DNA of 10,046 nt. It comes from DASYSL01 sp036003365 (GTDB lineage Bacteria > Eisenbacteria > RBG-16-71-46 > DASYSL01). A program made the position numbers and the translations under genes. The DNA lies in contig DASYSL010000029.1 in the NCBI GenBank assembly GCA_036003365.1, positions 1 through 10,046 of the forward strand, read 5' to 3'. Of the stretch, positions 6,997 to 10,046 are shown piece by piece. The notes under the pieces were generated by a model. That model was not told where the DNA came from and searched no databases. It worked only from the letters and a program-made list of their open reading frames with translations. Positions within the stretch are counted from its first letter, which is position 1. The number at the start of each line of letters is the position of its first letter.

Positions 6997-7616
6997 GGAG
7001 TCGCCACCCGGTCGGGATCGCCCATCGCCCACACCGGCTGTTTGGGCGGGTTCTCCACCCACTTGCGGATGTACCAGGAGTCGGCCGAGCCGTCCTCGTC
7101 CGGCGTGAGCACCGCGGCGTCGCCGCGCACCACGTAGTAATCGTGCTCCTGGCGCTCGATGAAGTAATCCCCGGTCGCGGTCCATACCTGTAGCGTCACC
7201 GACGGCACGATGTAGCACTGGTAGTAAGCCGTGGAGTCGGTGTGCTCGGGGTCGGCTTCCACGCGGTAGGGCGAGAGCTCGAGCGAGATCTTCGTCGCGG
7301 GCGCCCGGTAGATTCCCGTGGCGTCGGTGAAGCCGTGGAAGAGATGGTCGGCCGAGGCGATCTCGTCGTCACGCCGCCAGCCGTTCGGACAGCGCGCGGC
7401 CACTGTGGGATCGGACGGATAGAAACGATAGTCGGCGGTGAACAGGCCGGCGTATGCCTCGAGGTCACGCCCCTCGTACGCCTGCTCGAAGCGGTGCAGG
7501 AGACCGACGGGACTGTCGGCGGCCGCGTCGGGAGTGGCCGGGCCGGCGGCGCTGCGAGTCCAGGCGGCGGCGGAAAGAAGCGCTGCGGCAGAAACCCACT
7601 TGGAAGATACGTGCAT
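6993..7616 (-). CDS. Exported NTF2/SnoaL-like protein of unknown function
   Basis: The protein is 207 residues. The N-terminus has a signal-peptide shape: MHVSSK, hydrophobic VSAAALLSAAAW, and a small-residue cleavage region near SAAG at 22-25. From about residue 37 the pattern GLLHRFEQAYEGRDLEAYAG, LFTADYRFYP is that of the first helix and strand of an NTF2-like (SnoaL/DUF4440) cone fold. Later strands are DYFIERQEHDYYVV and SWYIRKWVE near the end. NTF2-like domains serve as enzymes, binding pockets or association modules, so no activity can be assigned. Only two cysteines (C76, C134) are present, possibly a disulfide outside the cytoplasm. The start is ATG 7616, six bases after a strong GGAGG (7627-7623). 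The open frame runs far upstream without a stop, but that extension is non-coding. The promoter should lie in the palindrome-rich stretch upstream. Confidence 0.8.
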   Translation of the reverse strand: MHVSSKWVSAAALLSAAAWTRSAAGPATPDAAADSPVGLLHRFEQAYEGRDLEAYAGLFTADYRFYPSDPTVAARCPNGWRRDDEIASADHLFHGFTDATGIYRAPATKISLELSPYRVEADPEHTDSTAYYQCYIVPSVTLQVWTATGDYFIERQEHDYYVVRGDAAVLTPDEDGSADSWYIRKWVENPPKQPVWAMGDPDRVATP

Positions 7617-7778
7617 GCTCCACCTCCATGTTTTTCTCGGACGATGGCCGGCGCCGGGGGATAGCGCCGACTCGATCAGGCGACGAGGGGGAGCCGAACG
7701 GGAAGCTTCCATCGCATGTTCCGTGCCCATGAGGTTGTGCTTGGGAGAATGCGGTGGCAAGTCCTGTGGGACGAAGCG

Positions 7779-7792
7779 TGGAAACGTTTCCA
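7779..7792. promoter_or_regulatory. LacI-family-like operator, perfect 14-bp palindrome
   Basis: TGGAAACGTTTCCA is a perfect palindrome centred on CG with flanking AAA/TTT. This is the layout of operators for LacI/GalR-family regulators (compare catabolite-responsive elements). It is 162 bases upstream of the start of the minus-strand NTF2-like gene, the only nearby gene it could control. No regulator gene is in the window. Assignment to this family is by pattern only. Confidence 0.5.
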
Positions 7793-7851
7793 GGACGCGA
7801 GCTTGGGCGCGCGCAGCTCCCCGCGTGAGGCCGCTGGGCGGGTGGATAGGG

Positions 7852-7867
7852 GGAAACAAGTGTTTCC
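7852..7867. promoter_or_regulatory. Second inverted repeat with the GGAAAC half-site
   Basis: GGAAACA-AG-TGTTTCC is an inverted repeat with 7-bp arms and a 2-base centre. Its outer half-sites GGAAAC/GTTTCC are the same as those of the 14-bp palindrome at 7779-7792, but they are separated by four bases instead of none. The two centres are 74 bp apart, close to seven helical turns. The same regulator might contact both, but the spacing difference makes this uncertain. Confidence 0.35.
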
Positions 7868-7967
7868 TCGTGTGTGGTGACGAAAGACATTTGATGCCCA
7901 CGGGGCTAAATCGCGACGGCAACGAGTGTTCGGACAGAAGTGGGCGGTGAGGACAGGTGGCCCGGTC

Positions 7968-7985
7968 ACAGGTCCATGGACCTGT
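7968..7985 (-). terminator. 18-bp perfect palindrome downstream of the ATPase gene, possible terminator
   Basis: ACAGGTCCATGGACCTGT is perfectly self-complementary. As RNA it gives a 7-bp stem ACAGGTC/GACCTGT with a CATG loop. It lies about 50 bases after the stop of the minus-strand ATPase gene, the right place for a terminator. No T-run follows, so it could equally be a protein-binding site. A shorter inverted repeat (AGTGG-T-CCACT, 7987-7997) is directly adjacent on the ATPase side. Confidence 0.4.
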
Positions 7986-8035
7986 AAGTGGTCCACTCGG
8001 CGAAGCTGACCATTCGCCCGTTCCGGAACCGCTGC

Positions 8036-9919
8036 CTAGCTGCCCTCGTGCCCTTCCACCCTGAAGTCGGCCAGCTTGCCCGGCGCGAACGCCGCCCGGA
8101 GCGCGTTGAAGATGGCGGCCAGGTCGATCAGCTCCTGCGTGATGGCTCCGGCCACGGGCGGCAGGCCGCCGGTGGCCGCGAAGGCCATGCCGACGAGGCT
8201 CAGGGCCATGCCGCCGATCGCGCTCTGAAGCGCAATGGTGCGCAGCCGGCGGCCGATGTGGAAGAAGTCGTCGAGGCGCTCGATCGAGGATTCCATGATC
8301 ACGGCCCCGGCGGCCTCGGTCGTGATGTCGCTGTTGTGCCCGAAGGCCACGCCCACCGTGGCCGCCATCAAAGCCGGCGCGTCGTTGATGCCGTCGCCGA
8401 TGAAGAGGGTCTTGGCGCGCTGGGTCTCGGCGACCACGATCGCCACCTTCTCCTCGGGTTTCTGCTCGGCGTGGATCTCGTGGATGCCCACACGCTCGGC
8501 CAGGTAGCGCACCTCGGAGTCGCGGTCGCCGGAGACCAGCAGCACGCGCTCGAAGCCGTGCTTGGGCTGCAAGTGCTGGACGAACGAGAAGCTCTCGGCG
8601 CGCGGGCTGTCGTGGAAGCGATACGTGGCAGCGTAGCGGCCGTCGACCAGCACCACGCACTCGAGGCCGCCCTCGGCCGCGGGCAGAAGAGAGGCGGCCT
8701 GGGGCTCGGTGCGCAAGAGGTGCGCGCGTCCCGTGACCTGGAGGCGGCGGCCATCCACCACGCCCGCGAGTCCCTCGCCGGCGCGCTCGGAGATCTGACC
8801 GGCTTCGGCGAGCGTGAGCCGGTCGCGCCGCGCCCCCTCGCGGATGGCGTGTGCCAGCGGGTGCTTCGAATACTGCTCGAGGCTCGCCACCAGACGCAGC
8901 ACGTCGCGCCGGTCGAAGCCCGGGGCCAGGTGCTGGTCGGTGAGGTCGGGCTCCCCGTAGGTCAGGGTCCCGGTCTTGTCGAGGATGATGGTGCGGCAGG
9001 TGTCGACCTCCTCGAGCACGGCCGGGTTCTTGATGATGATGCTGCGCTTCGCGGCCAGGGAGATCGAGCCGATGATGGCGACCGGGATGGCGATCAAGAG
9101 CGGGCACGGCGTGGCCACCACGAGCACGGCGAGGAAGCGCACGGGGTCACCGCTCACCAGCCAGGAGCCGAGCGCGATGGCGAGGGAGAGCGGCGTGTAC
9201 ATCGCCCCCAGCTGGTCGGCGAGACGGCGCATGCGCGGTCGCTTCTGCTCGGTCTCGCGCATCACGTCCATGATCTTGGCGTAGCGCGAGTCGACGGCGC
9301 GGCGCACGGCGCGAATGGTGAGCGCGCTCTCGCCGTTGATGGCGCCCGAGAGCACGTCGGAGCCGGGGGCTTTCGACATGAGGTAGGGCTCGCCCGTGAG
9401 ATAGCTCTCGTCCATCACGCCGTGGCCCTCGACCACCTCGCCGTCGACCGGACAGATCTCGTGCGGGAAGACGACGAGGGCGTCGCCGATGGCGACGGCA
9501 TCGAGCGGCCGGTCGAAGAGCCCGGCCTCGGAGCGCACGTGCGCCACCGAAGGCATGCGGCGCGCGAGTGCTGCGAGCACGGAGTTGGCGCGGCCCACGG
9601 CGAAGCTCTCGATCGTGCGCCCGCCCGAGAGCATGAGCACGACGAGAGCGCCGGCGAGGAACTGTCCGAAGAACACCGACGAGATGATGGCGATGGCAGC
9701 CAGCAGATCGGAGCCGAACTCGCGGTGCGCGATCTGGACCAGGATGTCCCAGACGAGCGGCGGGCCGCCGATCAGGAGCACGGCGTAGAGCGGCGCCAGA
9801 TAGACAGGCGCGGCCGAGCCGAGCGCGTAGCGCAGGACCAGATGGAGGAGGATGCCGACCACCGACAGGCCGGCGAGCCACGCCTCCTTGGGGATGCGAG
9901 ACAGCCGAAGGTTCTTCAT
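8036..9919 (-). CDS. Heavy-metal-translocating P1B-type ATPase with TPC motif
   Basis: This 627-residue membrane pump couples ATP hydrolysis to transport of a transition metal ion. The actuator domain has LTGEP (T175-G176-E177). The metal-site membrane helix has VVATPCPLLIAIPVAIIG with T270-P271-C272. The phosphorylation site is DKTGT at 314-318, the nucleotide domain has the P1B-specific SKHP (H353-P354), and the hinge has GDGINDAP at 508-515. Hydrophobic segments lie at about 14-32, 36-55, 70-97, 243-257, 260-284, 565-583 and 590-608. There is no N-terminal heavy-metal-associated domain and no CPC motif, so a Cu or Zn/Cd exporter of the classical type is unlikely. TPC is the motif of the P1B-5 group (nickel/iron export by Sinorhizobium Nia), but the C-terminal hemerythrin domain of that group is absent. 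The metal is therefore unassigned. ATG 9919 is the start; the nearest GGAGG is 12 bases away. The gene lies 31 bp after the stop of the gene at the right edge. Confidence 0.9.
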   Translation of the reverse strand: MKNLRLSRIPKEAWLAGLSVVGILLHLVLRYALGSAAPVYLAPLYAVLLIGGPPLVWDILVQIAHREFGSDLLAAIAIISSVFFGQFLAGALVVLMLSGGRTIESFAVGRANSVLAALARRMPSVAHVRSEAGLFDRPLDAVAIGDALVVFPHEICPVDGEVVEGHGVMDESYLTGEPYLMSKAPGSDVLSGAINGESALTIRAVRRAVDSRYAKIMDVMRETEQKRPRMRRLADQLGAMYTPLSLAIALGSWLVSGDPVRFLAVLVVATPCPLLIAIPVAIIGSISLAAKRSIIIKNPAVLEEVDTCRTIILDKTGTLTYGEPDLTDQHLAPGFDRRDVLRLVASLEQYSKHPLAHAIREGARRDRLTLAEAGQISERAGEGLAGVVDGRRLQVTGRAHLLRTEPQAASLLPAAEGGLECVVLVDGRYAATYRFHDSPRAESFSFVQHLQPKHGFERVLLVSGDRDSEVRYLAERVGIHEIHAEQKPEEKVAIVVAETQRAKTLFIGDGINDAPALMAATVGVAFGHNSDITTEAAGAVIMESSIERLDDFFHIGRRLRTIALQSAIGGMALSLVGMAFAATGGLPPVAGAITQELIDLAAIFNALRAAFAPGKLADFRVEGHEGS

Positions 9920-9950
9920 GGAGCGGCGCGGCCTCCGCTCCCCGGCGCGA

Positions 9951-10046
9951 CTACGTTCCGGCTCCCCGGTTCAGCCAGGCCTCGAACGCCTTGAAGTTGT
10001 ACGGGCGCCCGAGGAAGTTCTTCACCAGGTCGGCCGCGTCCTGCGT
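9951..10046 (-). CDS. C-terminal 31 residues of an unidentified protein (5' part outside window)
   Basis: On the minus strand a frame open from the right edge runs to a TAG at 9953-9951. The visible tail reads DAADLVKNFLGRPYNFKAFE, then AWLNRGAGT. It has clear amphipathic, protein-like character: NFLGRPYNFKAFEAWLN looks like a conserved C-terminal helix pair. I cannot assign a family from it; a faint resemblance to ends of large zinc peptidases is not enough for a call. The stop is 31 bp before the ATPase start on the same strand, so the two genes may be co-transcribed. Confidence 0.55.
   Translation of the reverse strand, partial: TQDAADLVKNFLGRPYNFKAFEAWLNRGAGT

Larger units (their letters stand above)
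7617..8035. other. Palindrome-rich non-coding stretch between the ATPase gene and the NTF2-like gene
   Basis: About 420 bases lie between two minus-strand genes. A plus-strand frame (7438-7950) crosses much of it but overlaps the NTF2-like gene and has no family features, so I read the stretch as non-coding. It contains the ribosome binding site of the NTF2-like gene (GGAGG, 7627-7623) and a possible leader stem CGGCGC/GCGCCG (7649-7654 with 7664-7669). Perfect palindromes present are GGAAGCTTCC (7701-7710), a 14-bp site (7779-7792), an inverted repeat with 7-bp arms (7852-7867), an 18-bp site (7968-7985), AGTGG-T-CCACT (7987-7997) and GTTCCGGAAC (8020-8029). No convincing -35/-10 pair was found. 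Confidence 0.6.

Noticed and set aside
7438..7950. Plus-strand frame of 170 codons across the gap
   Set aside because: It overlaps the NTF2-like gene on the other strand, is rich in Arg and Cys and shows no domain or convincing ribosome binding site.
6993..9107. 704-codon minus-strand frame joining the NTF2-like gene to sequence inside the ATPase
   Set aside because: Only the last 207 codons are protein-like. The upstream part is an out-of-frame reading of the ATPase gene and the non-coding gap, and a strong GGAGG marks the real start at 7616.
7988..9994. Long plus-strand open frame (668 codons) opposite the ATPase
   Set aside because: The protein would be highly charged and His-rich without domains. 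The opposite strand has all P-type ATPase motifs.

Overview
The window is GC-rich DNA (about 70% by eye) from a bacterium, most likely an uncultured member of the FCB-related lineages such as Candidatus Eisenbacteria or Krumholzibacteriota. That guess rests on two secreted proteins (the partial gene at the left edge and the gene at 5292-6980). Both end in an Ig-like FlgD-type tail of the form 'xPNPF...V.LYDLSGR.VRTL...G...WDGR...G...AGVYFA..'. Tails of this kind are common in these phyla and resemble type IX sorting domains. No marker gene is present, so the taxonomy is an inference.

Layout, left to right. (1) Positions 1-494 hold the 3' end of a secreted protein gene with the FlgD-like tail. 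(2) Positions 495-646 are a gap holding two tandem copies of a roughly 48-bp unit that can form stem-loops. (3) Positions 650-6980 are a very tight plus-strand gene train: glcD, glcE, glcF, a fused moaD-moaE gene, and a secreted HExxH protein with a FlgD-like tail. Each gene's start overlaps the previous stop (ATGA, ATGA, GTGA, then an 11-bp overlap), which points to one translationally coupled operon. GlcDEF would oxidise glycolate (or a related 2-hydroxyacid) to glyoxylate and pass electrons to the membrane quinone pool. MoaD-MoaE supplies molybdopterin synthase. The last gene looks like an exported zinc-peptidase-like protein.

(4) At 6977-6996 a perfect hairpin lies between the convergent genes and contains both of their stop codons. 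(5) Positions 6993-7616, minus strand, encode a small exported NTF2/SnoaL-like protein with a strong ribosome binding site. (6) Positions 7617-8035 are a non-coding stretch unusually rich in perfect palindromes. These include a 14-bp LacI-family-like operator, a second inverted repeat with the same half-site 74 bp away, and an 18-bp perfect palindrome behind the ATPase gene. (7) Positions 8036-9919, minus strand, encode a P1B-type heavy-metal ATPase with a TPC transmembrane motif and no N-terminal metal-binding domain. (8) From 9951 to the right edge is the C-terminal end of another minus-strand gene that cannot be identified.

No mobile element, CRISPR array, tRNA or rRNA was seen. The most interesting items are the fused molybdopterin synthase coupled to glycolate oxidase genes, the pair of covarying stem-loop repeats, and the palindrome cluster at 7701-8029. 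No clearly new multi-gene system could be demonstrated from this window alone.
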